Shown here: in pieces, positions 23,952-35,489 of the stretch
Layout of the letters: the number at the start of each line of letters is the position of its first letter
Numbering within the stretch: position 1 is the first letter of the stretch
Source of the DNA: Sulfitobacter mediterraneus
Lineage (GTDB): Bacteria > Pseudomonadota > Alphaproteobacteria > Rhodobacterales > Rhodobacteraceae
NCBI RefSeq assembly: GCF_016801775.1
Contig: NZ_CP069004.1
Span: 3,596,001 to 3,660,000, forward strand
Direction: 5' to 3'
Length of the DNA stretch: 64,000 bases
Made by a program: the position numbers and the translations under genes
Notes under the pieces: generated by a model
Told to the model about the DNA's origin: nothing
Databases searched by the model: none
The model's input: the letters and a program-made list of their open reading frames with translations, nothing else

Positions 23952-25472
23952 TCAAACATGAGCCACCTCCATGCCATGCGCCCCGCCCATCATCAGGCCA
24001 ATCTCGTCCACCGTCAGATCATGTGCGGGCCGCGGCGGCGACAACCGCCCCTCATTCAGCGCGGCAAAGCGATCCGAGATTTCCATCAACTCGTCCAGAT
24101 CCTGGCTGATCACCACCAGCGCGGTGCCATTCTCCGCCAGATCCAGCAGCGCCTGCCGGATCGACGCGGCGGCAGAGGCATCCACCCCCCATGTCGGCTG
24201 GTTCACCACCAACAGTTCAGGGCGTTGCAAGACCTCCCGGCCAATGACAAATTTCTGCAAGTTCCCGCCCGACAGTGACCGTGCCGCATTGCCGGGGCCG
24301 GGGGTGCGCACGTCAAACTGCGCTATGATCTTTTCGGCAAATGCCTTGGCAGCCCCCCAATTGAGGAAACCACCCCTTTCCAGCCCCTCACGGGCCGCAC
24401 CCGTCAGCATGGCATTTTCCGTCAGCGACATATCGGGCGCTGCGGCGTGGCCAAGCCGTTCTTCGGGCGCGGTCAAAATGCCCATGGCCCGGCGCGGGTT
24501 TGGCCCAAGCAGACCCACCTCGCGCCCCTGAAACAGGATCATCCCGGGCGTGGTCAGCATCTCGCCCGACAGCGCTGCCAGCAATTCGTCCTGCCCGTTG
24601 CCCGCAACCCCGCCAACGCCCAGAACCTCGCCGCGCCGCACCTCGACCGAAATGTCGCGCAGTGGCATGCCAAAGGCGCTGGGCGATTTGGCCGACAAGC
24701 CTTTCAGTTCCAGAACCACCTCGCCGGGGGTTTTGCCCGCCCGTGTCGGGGTTTGCAAAACCGTGCCCACCATCATCTCGGCCATATCGCGGGCCGAGGT
24801 TTCGGCAGGCGTGCATTCGCCCACCACCTTGCCCAACCGCAAAATTGTCGCGCTATCACACAGGGCGCGGATCTCTTCCAGTTTATGCGAAATATACAGG
24901 ATAGCGGTGCCTTCGGCGCTGAGCTTGCGCAGGGTTTTAAACAGGATTTCAACCTCTTGCGGGGTCAAAACGCTGGTTGGCTCATCCATGATCAACAGCT
25001 TGGGCTCCTGCAGCAGACAGCGAATGATCTCCACCCGCTGCCGTTCCCCCGCAGACAAATCGCCCACCACACGGTCGGGCGACAGCGGCAAACCATAGGT
25101 ATCTGACACATCGCGGATCTGTTGGCTCAGCGCATTCAGCTTGGGCGCATTTTCCATGCCAAGTGCGATGTTCTCTGCCACGGTCAGTGCGTCAAACAGC
25201 GAGAAATGCTGGAACACCATGCCAACGCCAGCCGCCCGCGCGGCACGCGGCTCTGCCGGGGCAAAGGCCTCTCCATTCATCTGCATGTTGCCCGCGTCGG
25301 GTTTGACCAGACCATAGATCATCTTGACCAGCGTCGATTTCCCCGCGCCGTTTTCCCCCAACAGCGCGTGTACCTCACCCGGCATGATCGCAAGGGACAC
25401 GCTGTCATTGGCGACGACGCCCGGATATGCCTTGGTCAATCCAGAGAGATCAAGAAGGGGCGTGTCGGTCAT
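23952..25472 (-). CDS. BMP-type ABC transporter ATP-binding protein with two nucleotide-binding domains
   Basis: 506 residues containing two ABC domains in tandem, as in RbsA/YufO. The first is complete: Walker A G-E-N-G-A-G-K-S-T, signature L-S-A-G-E-R-Q-R-V and Walker B L-L-I-M-D-E-P-T. The second has a degenerate Walker A (G-V-A-G-N-G-Q-D) and N-Q-P in place of the usual D-E-P, with L-S-G-G-N-L-Q-K retained; this asymmetry is normal for the family. ATG 25472 overlaps the xdhC stop by four bases, tying import to xanthine dehydrogenase. Confidence 0.9.
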   Translation of the reverse strand: MTDTPLLDLSGLTKAYPGVVANDSVSLAIMPGEVHALLGENGAGKSTLVKMIYGLVKPDAGNMQMNGEAFAPAEPRAARAAGVGMVFQHFSLFDALTVAENIALGMENAPKLNALSQQIRDVSDTYGLPLSPDRVVGDLSAGERQRVEIIRCLLQEPKLLIMDEPTSVLTPQEVEILFKTLRKLSAEGTAILYISHKLEEIRALCDSATILRLGKVVGECTPAETSARDMAEMMVGTVLQTPTRAGKTPGEVVLELKGLSAKSPSAFGMPLRDISVEVRRGEVLGVGGVAGNGQDELLAALSGEMLTTPGMILFQGREVGLLGPNPRRAMGILTAPEERLGHAAAPDMSLTENAMLTGAAREGLERGGFLNWGAAKAFAEKIIAQFDVRTPGPGNAARSLSGGNLQKFVIGREVLQRPELLVVNQPTWGVDASAAASIRQALLDLAENGTALVVISQDLDELMEISDRFAALNEGRLSPPRPAHDLTVDEIGLMMGGAHGMEVAHV

Positions 25473-26416
25473 GAAAGGCTCACTTTCCGGGGCGTTGAAA
25501 CAGGCGCTAGCATATGCGCCGCGATGCTTAGCGCAATGGCCTGCGGGTGTTTTCCAAAGGCAGGATCGCCAATCGGACAAGCAATGCGGGAAATCTGGGC
25601 GGGGGCGTGGCCCAGTGCCGCAAGCCGTTTGCGAAACCGCGCCCATTTGGTCGCGGAACCAATCAATCCGGCATGACCAAAATCGCGGCGCAGCAGATGA
25701 TGACACAGTTCCAGATCATAATCATGCTCTGGCGTCATGATGTAATGCGCCGCATCGGGCGCGGCCTTGCCCATCACCTCGGTCGGCATGGCCGCATCAC
25801 TGCGCACGCCCTGTGGCACATCCGCCAACAGCTCCAGCCGCAGGTCGGTCAACACGACATCGAATTGCGGCAGTGGGGCCAAGACCGCAGCCAAGGCTTT
25901 GCCCACATGCCCCGCGCCATAGATCACCACCTGTTGTTGCGGTTGCCACAATGCCTCGGCCAACCACCCGTTTTGATAGGTCAGGGGCAGGGGCGCTGGG
26001 CCAGCCGCCGCACGGGCCAGTTTCCGGCGCAGCTTTTCAGGGATCACCGCCACCGCCTCCGGTGCCACCGCCCGTACATGGATCGCCGGATAATCGCTGC
26101 GCCAACCGGCCAGCGCGTCAGTATCAAACACCTCGGTCACAACACTCACAGCCCCGCCGCAGCATTGGTTCAGCGCCGGACCCAGCGCCGCCCGCCGCAA
26201 ATGCAATGTCTCATCACCCGCCAGCATCTTGCGGGCCTGCTCCATGCATTGCAGCTCAAGCTGCCCGCCACCGATCGTGCCGGTGCTGCCGGTATCCCAG
26301 ACCAGCATCGCGGTGCCGGCCTGCCGAGGGGCGGACCCCTGCACCTGCGCCAGAACGATCCGCGCCACTTTGCCGTGGCGTTGCGCCGCTTGGGTCAGAG
26401 CCGCCAGATCAAACAT
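25469..26416 (-). CDS. xdhC: xanthine dehydrogenase accessory protein XdhC
   Basis: 315 residues of the XdhC/CoxI family: N-terminal A-R-I-V-L-A-Q-V-Q-G-S-A-P-R and the C-terminal Rossmann segment V-V-I-Y-G-A-G-H-V-G-K-A-L with Y-I-M-T-P-E-H-D-Y-D. In Rhodobacter, XdhC binds molybdenum cofactor, promotes its sulfuration and inserts it into XdhB. The ATG at 26416 overlaps the xdhB stop by one base. Position directly after xdhA and xdhB confirms the role. Confidence 0.93.
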   Translation of the reverse strand: MFDLAALTQAAQRHGKVARIVLAQVQGSAPRQAGTAMLVWDTGSTGTIGGGQLELQCMEQARKMLAGDETLHLRRAALGPALNQCCGGAVSVVTEVFDTDALAGWRSDYPAIHVRAVAPEAVAVIPEKLRRKLARAAAGPAPLPLTYQNGWLAEALWQPQQQVVIYGAGHVGKALAAVLAPLPQFDVVLTDLRLELLADVPQGVRSDAAMPTEVMGKAAPDAAHYIMTPEHDYDLELCHHLLRRDFGHAGLIGSATKWARFRKRLAALGHAPAQISRIACPIGDPAFGKHPQAIALSIAAHMLAPVSTPRKVSLS

Positions 26417-28809
26417 CAACCGCGCGCCTTCTGAATGGCCCGCAACACCCCTTCAGCGGTCGCAGGCGCTTGCAGATCGCCATAGGCGGGACCGCAAGCC
26501 GATACAGCATCGCTGAGCGCCATAAAGGCCGAAATGCCCAACATGAACGGCGGCTCGCCCACCGCCTTGGACCGGTAAATCGTCTGTGCCGGGTTCGGCT
26601 CATCCCAAAGTGCCACGTTGAACACATCGGGCCGGTCCGAACAGGCCGGGATCTTGTAGGTCGATGGCGCATGGGTCCGCAGGCTGCCCTTGTCGTCCCA
26701 AACCAATTCCTCGGTGGTCAGCCAGCCCGCGCCCTGCACATAGCCGCCCTCGACCTGCCCGATATCAAGCGCGGGGTTCAAGGACGCCCCAGCATCATGC
26801 AGGATGTCGGTGCGCAAAATCCGGTTCTCGCCGGTCAGCGTGTCAATCACCACCTCCGTACAAGCCGCACCATAGGCGAAATAGAAAAACGGCCTGCCGC
26901 GCCCAGCGATCCGGTCCCATTCGATATCCGGCGTTTTGTAAAATCCGGTCGAGGACAGGCTGATCCGGTTTTCATAGGCCGAGGCCGCAGCGGCGGCAAA
27001 GCTGATACGTTCTGCACCTGCCTGTACCATGCCACCCTCAAATATGACGTCACCCGCGTCGCAGCCATACCGCTCCGCCAGATGCGCGGCGATCCTGCTT
27101 CGAATGGTATCGCAAGCGTTCTGCACCGCCATCCCGTTCAAGTCCGATCCCGACGAGGCCGCCGTGGCCGAGGTGTTAGGCACCTTGCCCGTGTCCGTCG
27201 CGGTGATCTTGACCGCTTCCAACGGCACGCCAAACCGGCTGGCTGCCACCTGCGCGATCTTCTGAAACAGCCCTTGGCCCATCTCGGTGCCACCATGGTT
27301 CAGGTGGATCGATCCGTCCTGATAGACATGCACCAATGCGCCCGCTTGGTTGAGATGGGTCAGCGTAAATGAAATGCCAAACTTCACCGGCGTTATGGCG
27401 ATGCCACGTTTCAACACGGGTTGATCGTCATTCCATGCCGCAATCGCGGCGCGGCGGGCGGCGTAATCGGCACTGTGGGCAAGCCGGTCGGTGAGGGCGT
27501 TGATGATGCAATCCGTAACCGGCTGATGATAGGGCGTGGTCTGGGCCTCGCTTTGCGGGGCAGGCACGTCCATTGATGCCTGCGGCGCCCCGCGCGAGGC
27601 CAGATCGCCCGCACCGTCCGGCACGTCACGCCCGTCTATCGGCACACCCGCGGATGCCTCTTGCCGGCTGTCGGCATAATAATTCGCCCGCCGCACCGCC
27701 AAAGGATCAAGGCCCAGCACTTGCGCCAGATGATCCATGACCTTTTCAATGCCCAGCACCCCCTGCGGCCCACCAAAGCCGCGATAGGCCGTGGCCGATT
27801 GCGTGTTGGTGCGCAGCCGGTGCGAGGTGATGCGCACATGCTCCAGATGATAGGCGTTGTCGGCGTGCAGCATCGCGCGGTCCGCCACCGGCAGGCTCAG
27901 ATCCATCGCCCAGCCACAGCGGGTGTAATGGGTAAACTCAATCGCCCGAATGCGCCCATCGGCGTCATGGCCCAAGGTATAATCAATGCGGAAATCATGG
28001 CGTTTGCCGGTGATGATCATATCGTCATCGCGGTCATAGCGCATCTTGCAGCAGCGCCCGGTCTCCATCGCCGCCACCGCGCAGGCCACCGCCAGCGCGT
28101 TGCCCTGGCTTTCCTTGCCGCCAAAGCCGCCGCCCATCCGGCGGGTTTCCACCCGCACCGCATGCATGGGCTGGCCGATGGCATGGGCCACCTTGTGCTG
28201 GATCTCCGTTGGGTGCTGGGTGGAGCTGTGCACCACCATGTCGCCATTGTCCTGCGGCAAGGCCAATGCGGCCTGTCCCTCCAGATAGAAATGTTCCTGC
28301 CCGCCCATCTCGATGCGGCCGCTCAGGCGCAGCGGTGCATCCTCCAGCGCGGCATCCGGTTCACCCTTTTGATAGATACGCGGCCCGTCTTCAAACCGCG
28401 CATCGGCGGCCAGCGCCGCTTCGATGGTGAGAATGGGCGTGTCTTCGGCAATCTCGATCCGGCCCAGCTTGGCCGCCTTGCGGGCCGCCAGATGCGAGGT
28501 GGCAATGACCAGAAAGATCGGCTGCCCGACATAATGCACGGTGCCTTCCGCCAACAGCGGCTCATCATGGTTGGAGGGGGAGACATCGCAATCATGCGCC
28601 AGATCGTCCGCCGTCAAAACCCGCACCACACCGGGCGCGTCTGCCACGGCGCTGAGGTCCATCGCGGTGATCCTGCCCGCCGCGACAGTGCTGAGGCCAA
28701 AGGCCAGATGCAATGTGCCCTGCGGCGTGGGAATGTCATCGACATATCGCGCTGCGCCCGTCACATGCAGGCGGGCGGCGTCATGGGGCAGGGGCTTGGC
28801 AACACTCAT
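26416..28809 (-). CDS. xdhB: xanthine dehydrogenase large subunit, molybdopterin binding
   Basis: 797 residues, the usual length. N-terminal aldehyde-oxidase hammerhead domain ([11 protein letters not shown]), then the molybdenum cofactor domains with G-G-G-F-G-G-K-E-S. The C-terminal active-site segment [10 protein letters not shown] carries the catalytic Glu. It oxidises hypoxanthine to xanthine and xanthine to urate at the Mo centre. The start ATG overlaps the xdhA stop by four bases. Confidence 0.95.
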   Translation of the reverse strand: MSVAKPLPHDAARLHVTGAARYVDDIPTPQGTLHLAFGLSTVAAGRITAMDLSAVADAPGVVRVLTADDLAHDCDVSPSNHDEPLLAEGTVHYVGQPIFLVIATSHLAARKAAKLGRIEIAEDTPILTIEAALAADARFEDGPRIYQKGEPDAALEDAPLRLSGRIEMGGQEHFYLEGQAALALPQDNGDMVVHSSTQHPTEIQHKVAHAIGQPMHAVRVETRRMGGGFGGKESQGNALAVACAVAAMETGRCCKMRYDRDDDMIITGKRHDFRIDYTLGHDADGRIRAIEFTHYTRCGWAMDLSLPVADRAMLHADNAYHLEHVRITSHRLRTNTQSATAYRGFGGPQGVLGIEKVMDHLAQVLGLDPLAVRRANYYADSRQEASAGVPIDGRDVPDGAGDLASRGAPQASMDVPAPQSEAQTTPYHQPVTDCIINALTDRLAHSADYAARRAAIAAWNDDQPVLKRGIAITPVKFGISFTLTHLNQAGALVHVYQDGSIHLNHGGTEMGQGLFQKIAQVAASRFGVPLEAVKITATDTGKVPNTSATAASSGSDLNGMAVQNACDTIRSRIAAHLAERYGCDAGDVIFEGGMVQAGAERISFAAAAASAYENRISLSSTGFYKTPDIEWDRIAGRGRPFFYFAYGAACTEVVIDTLTGENRILRTDILHDAGASLNPALDIGQVEGGYVQGAGWLTTEELVWDDKGSLRTHAPSTYKIPACSDRPDVFNVALWDEPNPAQTIYRSKAVGEPPFMLGISAFMALSDAVSACGPAYGDLQAPATAEGVLRAIQKARG

Positions 28810-30194
28810 GCTGAAACCTCCTGCACGTTGGTTTGATGGCCCTGCATCTCATGCAGATACCGCAACAGCATGTTCTGCGCTGTTTGCAGTCGATAATCTG
28901 CACTGGCCCGCATGTCTGACAGGGGGGTGAAATCATCCGCCATCGCGGCCATTGCGGCCCGGATGGTGGCGTCGCTGAAGGGCTGCCCGATCATCGCCGC
29001 CTCTGCCGCCGCTGCCCGCTTGGGAATGCCCGCCATCCCCCCATAGGCCAACCGCGCCGCGGTGATGGTGTCACCCTCGCGGACCACCGACAAACAGCCG
29101 CACACTGCAGAGATATCCTGATCAAACCGTTTCGACAGCTTGTAACAGCGCAAGGTATCATCCTGTTTCGGCACGCTCACCGCCTCGACAAATTCGCCCG
29201 GCGCGCGGTCCTGCTTGCCATAGGCGATAAAGAAATCTTCCAGCGCGATCTCGCGCCGCGCATCGCCCTTGCGCAGATGCAGCCGTGCGCCCAGCGCGAT
29301 CAGGGCGGGCGGGCCATCCCCGATGGGCGATCCGTTGGCAATGTTGCCACCTATCGTCGCGGCATTGCGCACCTGCACCGACCCGTACCGCCGGATCATC
29401 GCGGCAAAGCTGGGGTGATAGGGTTCAATCGCCGCCTCAACATCGGTCATCGTGGTCATCGCGCCAAAGCGGATTGTGTCCGACCCGTCCTCAACCCCGC
29501 GCAGATCGGCGCAGCGGCCCAGAAAGGCCACATCGCCCAGATCGCGGAACTGTTTTGTTACCCAAAGCCCCACATCCGTGGCCCCCGCCACCAGCGTCGC
29601 ATCGGGATGCGCATCGTACCAGCTTGCCAATTCATCCGCGCTGGCAGGTTGCGCCACATTTGCGGCCAGCACATCCGCCGCCTCCACCGCCGCGGGTAAG
29701 CCGCTTCGCAAATTGCGCAGATGCACCGGCACTGGCGTGCCTTCGGTCGCCTCGGCGGCCCGAATGATCGGCGCATAACCGGTGCAGCGACAAAGGTTCC
29801 CCGCCAGTTGCACATCATGATCCCGCGCACCGTTCAGATGTGCCGTGGCCATCGACACCACAAACCCCGGCGTGCAAAATCCGCATTGGCTGCCGTGATG
29901 CGCGACCATGGCCTCTTGTGCGGGGTGCAGGCTTCCGTCCGGCGCGGCCAGACCTTCGATCGTTGTCACCCGCTTGCCGTTGATCTGCGGCATAAACAGG
30001 ATGCAGCCGTTCAACGCGCGGCTTCCATCCTCATCGGTGATCATCACCGTGCAAGCCCCGCAATCGCCCTCGTTGCAGCCTTCCTTGGTGCCGGTCAGCC
30101 CACGCGCCTCGCGCAGCCAGTCCAGCAATGTTGTCGTCGGAGATACGCCAGTGAGCGACACAACCTCTTCGTTGAGAAGAAAAGTGATGTCCAT
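28806..30194 (-). CDS. xdhA: xanthine dehydrogenase small subunit, 2Fe-2S and FAD binding
   Basis: 462 residues. Two 2Fe-2S clusters are visible: Cys40, Cys45, Cys48 and Cys64 (plant ferredoxin type), and Cys104, Cys107, Cys135 and Cys137 (C-G-F-C ... C-R-C-T). The FAD domain includes L-V-A-G-A-T-D-V and [11 protein letters not shown]. It passes electrons from the Mo centre of XdhB to NAD. The start ATG 30194 opens M-D-I-T-F-L-L; the frame continues upstream only as a shadow of dnaE. First gene of the purine unit and divergent from dnaE across 213 nt, where its promoter must lie. Confidence 0.94.
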   Translation of the reverse strand: MDITFLLNEEVVSLTGVSPTTTLLDWLREARGLTGTKEGCNEGDCGACTVMITDEDGSRALNGCILFMPQINGKRVTTIEGLAAPDGSLHPAQEAMVAHHGSQCGFCTPGFVVSMATAHLNGARDHDVQLAGNLCRCTGYAPIIRAAEATEGTPVPVHLRNLRSGLPAAVEAADVLAANVAQPASADELASWYDAHPDATLVAGATDVGLWVTKQFRDLGDVAFLGRCADLRGVEDGSDTIRFGAMTTMTDVEAAIEPYHPSFAAMIRRYGSVQVRNAATIGGNIANGSPIGDGPPALIALGARLHLRKGDARREIALEDFFIAYGKQDRAPGEFVEAVSVPKQDDTLRCYKLSKRFDQDISAVCGCLSVVREGDTITAARLAYGGMAGIPKRAAAAEAAMIGQPFSDATIRAAMAAMADDFTPLSDMRASADYRLQTAQNMLLRYLHEMQGHQTNVQEVSA

Positions 30195-30407
30195 GTGTTT
30201 GACCAGCCGCGGTACTAAAGGGCCCGAGGGTTGCGCGGCGTTCGATGCGGCGTAGAACGCGGCGCGGGCAATATCAGCACTCAGGCTAGTCGGGGGCAGG
30301 GCCACTTGGCAAGCATTTAACTGCGACTTCTGCGCCAACATCTGCAAATCGCTGTCAAGCAAACTCTGGCTCTGGTGATGGCCGGACGGCTGGCTTAACC
30401 TGCGTCC

Positions 30408-33400
30408 ATGACCGACACACCCCGATTCATTCACCTGCGCACCCATTCCGAATATTCCCTGCTCGAAGGGGCGCTGCGGCTGAAAAAGCTGCCCGGCATG
30501 TGCCGCGATATGGGCATGCCCGCGATGGCCCTCACAGACACCAACAACATGTTCGCGGCGCTGGAATATTCCGTTGCCATGGCCGGTGCGGGTGTGCAGC
30601 CGATCATCGGCTGTCAGGTCGATCTGGCCTATGTACAGGTGCAACCGGGCGAGCGGCCCCGCGATCCCGCGCCTGTGGTTCTTCTGGCCCAGACCGAGAC
30701 GGGTTACGAGAACCTGATGAAGCTGAACTCCTGTCTCTACATCGACAAGGGCGGTGCGCTCCCCGAGGTGACGCTGGACGAGTTGGAGACATTCAGCGCC
30801 GATGTGATCTGCCTCACGGGGGGGGCGGATGGCCCGGTGGGTCAACTGCTGCAAGGCGGCCAACGCCCTGCCGCCGAAGCGCTGATGACGCGCCTGCACG
30901 GCGCTTTTGGCAACCGGCTGTATGTCGAGTTGCAGCGCCATCCGGGAGAGGACGGCCTGCCCGAAAACGAGCGCCTGACCGAACGCGGCTTTGTCGAGAT
31001 GGCCTATGACATGGACATTCCGCTGGTCGCCACCAACGATGTCTATTTCCCCGACCCCAAGATGTACGAGGCGCACGACGCCCTGATCTGTATTTCCGAA
31101 GGGGCTTATGTGGATCAGCAAGATCCGCGCCGCCGCCTGACCGCGCAGCATTACTTCAAAACGCCCTCCGAAATGGTGACGCTCTTTGCCGATCTGCCCG
31201 AGGCACTGGCCAATACGGTCGAAATCGCAAAACGCTGCGCCTTCATGGCCTATCGCCGGGCGCCGATCCTGCCCAAATTTGCCGATGACGAGATCGAAGA
31301 GCTCAAGCGCCAGTCCCACGAAGGGCTCAAGGCGCGGCTGGCCGTCATCCCCCATGCCACCAGTGTCGAGGAATATGAAAAACGCCTCGATTTTGAGCTG
31401 GGCATCATCGAGGGCATGGGCTTTCCCGGCTATTTCCTGATCGTTGCGGATTTTATCAAATGGGCCAAGGATCACGACATTCCGGTGGGGCCGGGGCGCG
31501 GCTCTGGTGCGGGCTCGCTGGTGGCCTATGCCCTGACCATCACGGATCTGGATCCGCTGCGCTATCAACTGCTGTTTGAACGGTTTCTCAATCCCGAACG
31601 GGTTTCGATGCCCGACTTCGATATCGACTTCTGCATGGACCGCCGCGAAGAGGTGATCCGCTACGTGCAGGAGAAATATGGCCGCGACAAGGTGGGCCAG
31701 ATCATCACATTCGGTGCCCTCCTGTCCAAGGCAGCGGTGCGCGATATCGGGCGGGTGCTGCAAATGCCATATGGGCAGGTCGACCGCCTGTCCAAAATGA
31801 TCCCGGTGGAGGGGGTCAAACCGGTCTCCATCGAAAAGGCACTGGCGGATGAGCCGCGCCTGCGCGAAGAGGCCAAGAACGAAGAGGTCGTCGCGCGGCT
31901 GCTTGAATATGGCCAACAGGTCGAAGGGCTGCTGCGCAACGCCTCGACCCATGCCGCCGGTGTGGTGATCGGGGACCGCCCCTTGGATGCGCTTGTCCCG
32001 CTTTACCAGGATCCGCGCTCTGATATGCCCGCAACCCAGTTCAACATGAAATGGGTGGAACAGGCCGGATTGGTCAAGTTCGACTTTCTTGGCCTGAAAA
32101 CCCTGACCGTGATCCAGAACGCGGTGGATCAGATCAAAGCCTCCGGTCGGCATCTGCACATCGCGGCGGATGGCTCCGAATTGTTTGAGCCGCCCGAGGG
32201 GTTGATCGACGACATCGCCACCATCCCGCTGGATGACGAGGCGTCCTACAAACTCTACGCCAGCGCCAAAACCGTGGCCGTGTTCCAGGTGGAAAGCTCG
32301 GGGATGATGGATGCGCTCAAGCGGATGAAACCCACCTGCATTGAGGACATCGTGGCGCTGGTGGCACTCTACCGTCCCGGCCCGATGGAGAACATCCCAA
32401 CCTATTGCGAGGTCAAGAACGGCAAGCGCGAGCGCGAATCCGTGCACCCTTCCATTGATCACATCCTGGAGGAAACCCAAGGCATCATCGTTTATCAGGA
32501 ACAGGTGATGCAGATTGCGCAAGTCATGGCGGGCTATTCTCTTGGCGGTGCGGACCTGCTGCGCCGCGCGATGGGCAAAAAGATCGCCGAAGAGATGGCC
32601 AAGGAACGCCCCAAGTTCGAAAAGGGCGCGATGGAAAACGGCGTGGACAAGAAAAAAGCCGCCGAGGTTTTCGATCTTCTGGAAAAATTCGCCAACTACG
32701 GTTTCAACAAATCCCACGCTGCCGCCTATGCGGTGGTCAGCTATCAAACCGCTTGGCTCAAGGCCAATCACCCGGTCGAGTTTATGGCCGGTGTGATGAA
32801 CTGCGATATCCACCTCACCGACAAACTGGCGATCAATTTCGAAGAGGTGCGCAAACGGCTCGAACTGCCTTGGGTGCCGCCCTGCGTGAACCGCTCCGAT
32901 GCGACGTTCAAAGTGGTGGACGGGGCGCTGGTCTATGCGCTGGGCGCGTTGAAAAACGTCGGTGTCGAGGCGATGAAACTGATCACCGATGGCCGAACTG
33001 TCGACGGCGTGGACAAACCCTTTGCCACGCTCTTTGATCTCGCCCGCCGGGTTGACCTCAAACGGGTGGGCAAACGCCCGCTGGAAATGCTCGCTCGCTC
33101 CGGTGCCTTTGACCAGCTTGACCCAAACCGCCGCCGCGTGTTTCAGGCGCTTGATCCGCTGGTCAATTACTCCGCCGCGATCCATGAACAAAAAGCCTCC
33201 AATCAGGTCTCGCTGTTCGGGGAGGCGGGTGATGACCTGCCAGAACCGCGGATGCTGCCCTGCGACGATTGGCTGCCCGCCGAACGCCTGACCGAAGAGT
33301 TCAAGGCCGTGGGGTTCTACCTCTCCGGCCACCCGCTTGATGACTACATGGGCCCGCTGAAACGCAAGGGCGTGATGACATTGGACGAGGTCACCGCCAA

Positions 33401-33914
33401 GGCCGAAGGCGGCGCATTGGTCGCCAAGATCGCGGGCGTTGTCGCCGGACGGCAGGAACGCAAATCCGCCCGCGGCAACCGCTTTGCCTTTGCACAATTG
33501 TCCGACACCACGGGCGGTTACGAGGTCACGCTGTTCTCCGACACGCTTGAGGCCGCCCGCGAACACCTTGAAACCGGATCAAAAGTTGTGGTCACGGTCG
33601 AGGCCACGATGGAAAGTGACCAACTCAAGCTGTTGGGCCGGTCCGTCACCCCGATCGACGCCGCCGTTGCCGATGCCGGCAGCATGGGCCTGCGGGTTTT
33701 CATCGACGAACCTGCCGCCATCGCCGCCGTGGCAGGCGTGCTCGAAGGGGCACCCCAGGCGATACGCGGGCGTGGGCCGGTGCAACTGTGCCTGATGGAC
33801 CCCAGCCTGCCCGGCGAGGTCGAGGTGGATCTGGGCCGCGAGTATCCGGTCACACCCCAGATTAAGGGCGCGATCCGGTCCTTGGGCGGGGTTCTTGAAG
33901 TGCAGGAAATCTAG
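30408..33914 (+). CDS. dnaE: DNA polymerase III alpha subunit
   Basis: 1168 residues. N-terminal PHP domain ([15 protein letters not shown]), the polymerase palm with catalytic Asps in P-D-F-D-I-D-F (about residues 402-408), the [11 protein letters not shown] motif, helix-hairpin-helix region, and a C-terminal OB fold followed by a tail. It is the replicative polymerase core subunit. Nothing is missing and the length is normal. It stands alone on the plus strand. Confidence 0.97.
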   Translation: MTDTPRFIHLRTHSEYSLLEGALRLKKLPGMCRDMGMPAMALTDTNNMFAALEYSVAMAGAGVQPIIGCQVDLAYVQVQPGERPRDPAPVVLLAQTETGYENLMKLNSCLYIDKGGALPEVTLDELETFSADVICLTGGADGPVGQLLQGGQRPAAEALMTRLHGAFGNRLYVELQRHPGEDGLPENERLTERGFVEMAYDMDIPLVATNDVYFPDPKMYEAHDALICISEGAYVDQQDPRRRLTAQHYFKTPSEMVTLFADLPEALANTVEIAKRCAFMAYRRAPILPKFADDEIEELKRQSHEGLKARLAVIPHATSVEEYEKRLDFELGIIEGMGFPGYFLIVADFIKWAKDHDIPVGPGRGSGAGSLVAYALTITDLDPLRYQLLFERFLNPERVSMPDFDIDFCMDRREEVIRYVQEKYGRDKVGQIITFGALLSKAAVRDIGRVLQMPYGQVDRLSKMIPVEGVKPVSIEKALADEPRLREEAKNEEVVARLLEYGQQVEGLLRNASTHAAGVVIGDRPLDALVPLYQDPRSDMPATQFNMKWVEQAGLVKFDFLGLKTLTVIQNAVDQIKASGRHLHIAADGSELFEPPEGLIDDIATIPLDDEASYKLYASAKTVAVFQVESSGMMDALKRMKPTCIEDIVALVALYRPGPMENIPTYCEVKNGKRERESVHPSIDHILEETQGIIVYQEQVMQIAQVMAGYSLGGADLLRRAMGKKIAEEMAKERPKFEKGAMENGVDKKKAAEVFDLLEKFANYGFNKSHAAAYAVVSYQTAWLKANHPVEFMAGVMNCDIHLTDKLAINFEEVRKRLELPWVPPCVNRSDATFKVVDGALVYALGALKNVGVEAMKLITDGRTVDGVDKPFATLFDLARRVDLKRVGKRPLEMLARSGAFDQLDPNRRRVFQALDPLVNYSAAIHEQKASNQVSLFGEAGDDLPEPRMLPCDDWLPAERLTEEFKAVGFYLSGHPLDDYMGPLKRKGVMTLDEVTAKAEGGALVAKIAGVVAGRQERKSARGNRFAFAQLSDTTGGYEVTLFSDTLEAAREHLETGSKVVVTVEATMESDQLKLLGRSVTPIDAAVADAGSMGLRVFIDEPAAIAAVAGVLEGAPQAIRGRGPVQLCLMDPSLPGEVEVDLGREYPVTPQIKGAIRSLGGVLEVQEI

Positions 33915-33984
33915 AAATCCAGTCGGCTCTGTGGACGCGCGGCCCCCTTTGGTTTAGTTAACGCCGGTGCGGGAGGGGGGATCC

Positions 33985-34989
33985 ATGCTGAAGAAACTGT
34001 GTCTTATGGCCCTGTTGGCCAGTGTTGCGGCCTGCGGTGATCCGCTGCGCAACATGGATCGGCTGTCGGACGTGGATCTGGCCGAAACCGAAGCCGTGGC
34101 ACAGGCGCTCCCGACTGAAGAGGAAATCGCCCGCGAGGGTTTCCTCGGCACCGCAGCCGCGGATCCAGCCACCAACACCGCCGCCCAACTGCAGCCCGCC
34201 GAACCCGCGCCCGAAAAAACCGGCGGCTTTCTGGGATTGCTGCGCCGCGTGGTGCCAAACACCGAGGCCGCCCCGAGGGATGCCGCTGCCACCGCGCCCA
34301 CGGTCCTGAACGCAGAGGCCGCGCCGCAACCCTCCGAAACAGAAACGGCAGTGGTGCTGGATACAACCGCCGATGACCAACCCGCAGATGATCCCGTTCT
34401 CTTGGCCAGCCTGTCACCGGCGGAAGAAACCCCGCGCAAACGCCGGGGGCTCTTTGCCCGTGTGGCTGCCCCGCAAAAGGACAAACCGCGCACCGGCCCC
34501 GACGCGACAGACGTCCCCTATGGCACGGTCTTGCCCTACGGCGTCATCGCCCGTGTCTGCGAGGCCCGGCGCAAACCCTTGGGCCGCAAGGTGGAGAAAG
34601 CCAATGCGCGCGGATTTGCCCTGTTTGACAGCAACCCCGATTCCGCCGCGCCCCGCACCTTTTACCTCACCGGGTTTCCCGACGGTTGCCCGCGCCAGTT
34701 GACCGCCGCCAGCGTCCTTCTGGGTGCGCCCTCGTTGTATGAACAACTGCACTATGGCCCCGCGGGCAAACATCTGGCCTATGGCGCCACCGACAAAGCC
34801 TATGAAAAGGTCAAATCCCGCGTCTGCGGTGCCCGCAAAGGCAAACCCTGCGGCAGCAAAATCGGCCAGCTTGAGAAAAGCACGTTCTTTGTGAACACCT
34901 ATGAGCGGTTTGGCGGCAATGCCCGGTGGTCAGAACTGTTGATCCACGACGGTGAAGTGCTGGCCGCCTCGCTCAAAAGCAACGACTGA
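33985..34989 (+). CDS. predicted lipoprotein of unknown function
   Basis: 334 residues. Lipoprotein signal with lipobox L-L-A-S-V-A-A-C near residue 16, then a long Ala/Pro/Glu-rich low-complexity spacer (to about residue 180) containing two R-R/K-R basic patches. A Cys-containing C-terminal domain follows (G-V-I-A-R-V-C-E-A-R ... F-P-D-G-C-P-R-Q ... R-V-C-G-A-R-K-G-K-P-C-G) that looks folded. Spacer plus domain suggests a protein spanning part of the periplasm. I do not recognise the family. GGGAGGGGGG precedes the ATG at 33985; 18 bases upstream there is a weaker in-frame start. It is followed by the palindrome cluster at 34998. Confidence 0.8.
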   Translation: MLKKLCLMALLASVAACGDPLRNMDRLSDVDLAETEAVAQALPTEEEIAREGFLGTAAADPATNTAAQLQPAEPAPEKTGGFLGLLRRVVPNTEAAPRDAAATAPTVLNAEAAPQPSETETAVVLDTTADDQPADDPVLLASLSPAEETPRKRRGLFARVAAPQKDKPRTGPDATDVPYGTVLPYGVIARVCEARRKPLGRKVEKANARGFALFDSNPDSAAPRTFYLTGFPDGCPRQLTAASVLLGAPSLYEQLHYGPAGKHLAYGATDKAYEKVKSRVCGARKGKPCGSKIGQLEKSTFFVNTYERFGGNARWSELLIHDGEVLAASLKSND

Positions 34990-34997
34990 CATAGCCC

Positions 34998-35118
34998 CGG
35001 AATTTTCAAAAATTCCGAACCGATTTCTTTAAAGAAATCGCCACCAACCGCAACATCTGCACCCGGACGTGCCCCGCATTCTTCAAAGAATGCGCAGCGA
35101 TCTTTTCAAAAAGATCGC
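34998..35118. repeat. cluster of four ~20-nt AT-cored palindromes
   Basis: Four separate palindromes in 121 nt: 34998-35017 (9-bp arms, CA centre), 35021-35040 (CGATTTCTTTAAAGAAATCG, perfect), 35075-35094 (9-bp arms, CA centre) and 35097-35118 (10-bp arms, CA centre). Arm sequences differ, but each has a C/G-rich outside and an A/T inside. They lie between the 3' ends of the convergent lipoprotein and slyX genes, so bidirectional termination is possible. A related pair lies at 56453-56495. Confidence 0.85.
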
Positions 35119-35128
35119 CGCCGGCCGG

Positions 35129-35323
35129 TCAATAATGCGGCGGACGTTCATCGCCGATCACCACCGCACCGCCGCCCGAGGCTTCGCGCTCCCCCTCGCG
35201 CTGCATCAGCATATGCACACGGCGGTTCAACGTGGTGATCTCACCCTCTTGACGCGCCACGATCTCGGAAAGGTCATCCACCATCCGTGTCAGATGCGCG
35301 ATCTGTTCTTCCAGCTTTTCCAT
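35129..35323 (-). CDS. slyX: SlyX family protein
   Basis: 64 residues, mostly one amphipathic coiled-coil helix (E-K-L-E-E-Q-I-A-H-L-T-R-M-V-D-D-L ... L-N-R-R-V) and the conserved C-terminal P-P-H-Y of SlyX. The function of SlyX is unknown. AAGGAGAG lies 6 nt before the ATG. Confidence 0.85.
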   Translation of the reverse strand: MEKLEEQIAHLTRMVDDLSEIVARQEGEITTLNRRVHMLMQREGEREASGGGAVVIGDERPPHY

Positions 35324-35489
35324 GATAACTCTCCTTGTTGCCGCGCTGCCCTAACATGCCTTTCCCCGCGTGACAAAGGCCAGCCTGCATTCGGCCCTGC
35401 GACACCATAAACCCCGCCATTGCTTGCCCTCTGACAGGGGCTGGGGTAGATGCGGGACGCGCGAAATCACGCCTCAAGGAACATGATCC

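Noticed and set aside
30195..33566. Upstream extension of the xdhA frame, giving a 1586-residue protein
   Set aside because: The extension lies opposite dnaE and is a codon-bias shadow; XdhA homology begins at the ATG 30194.
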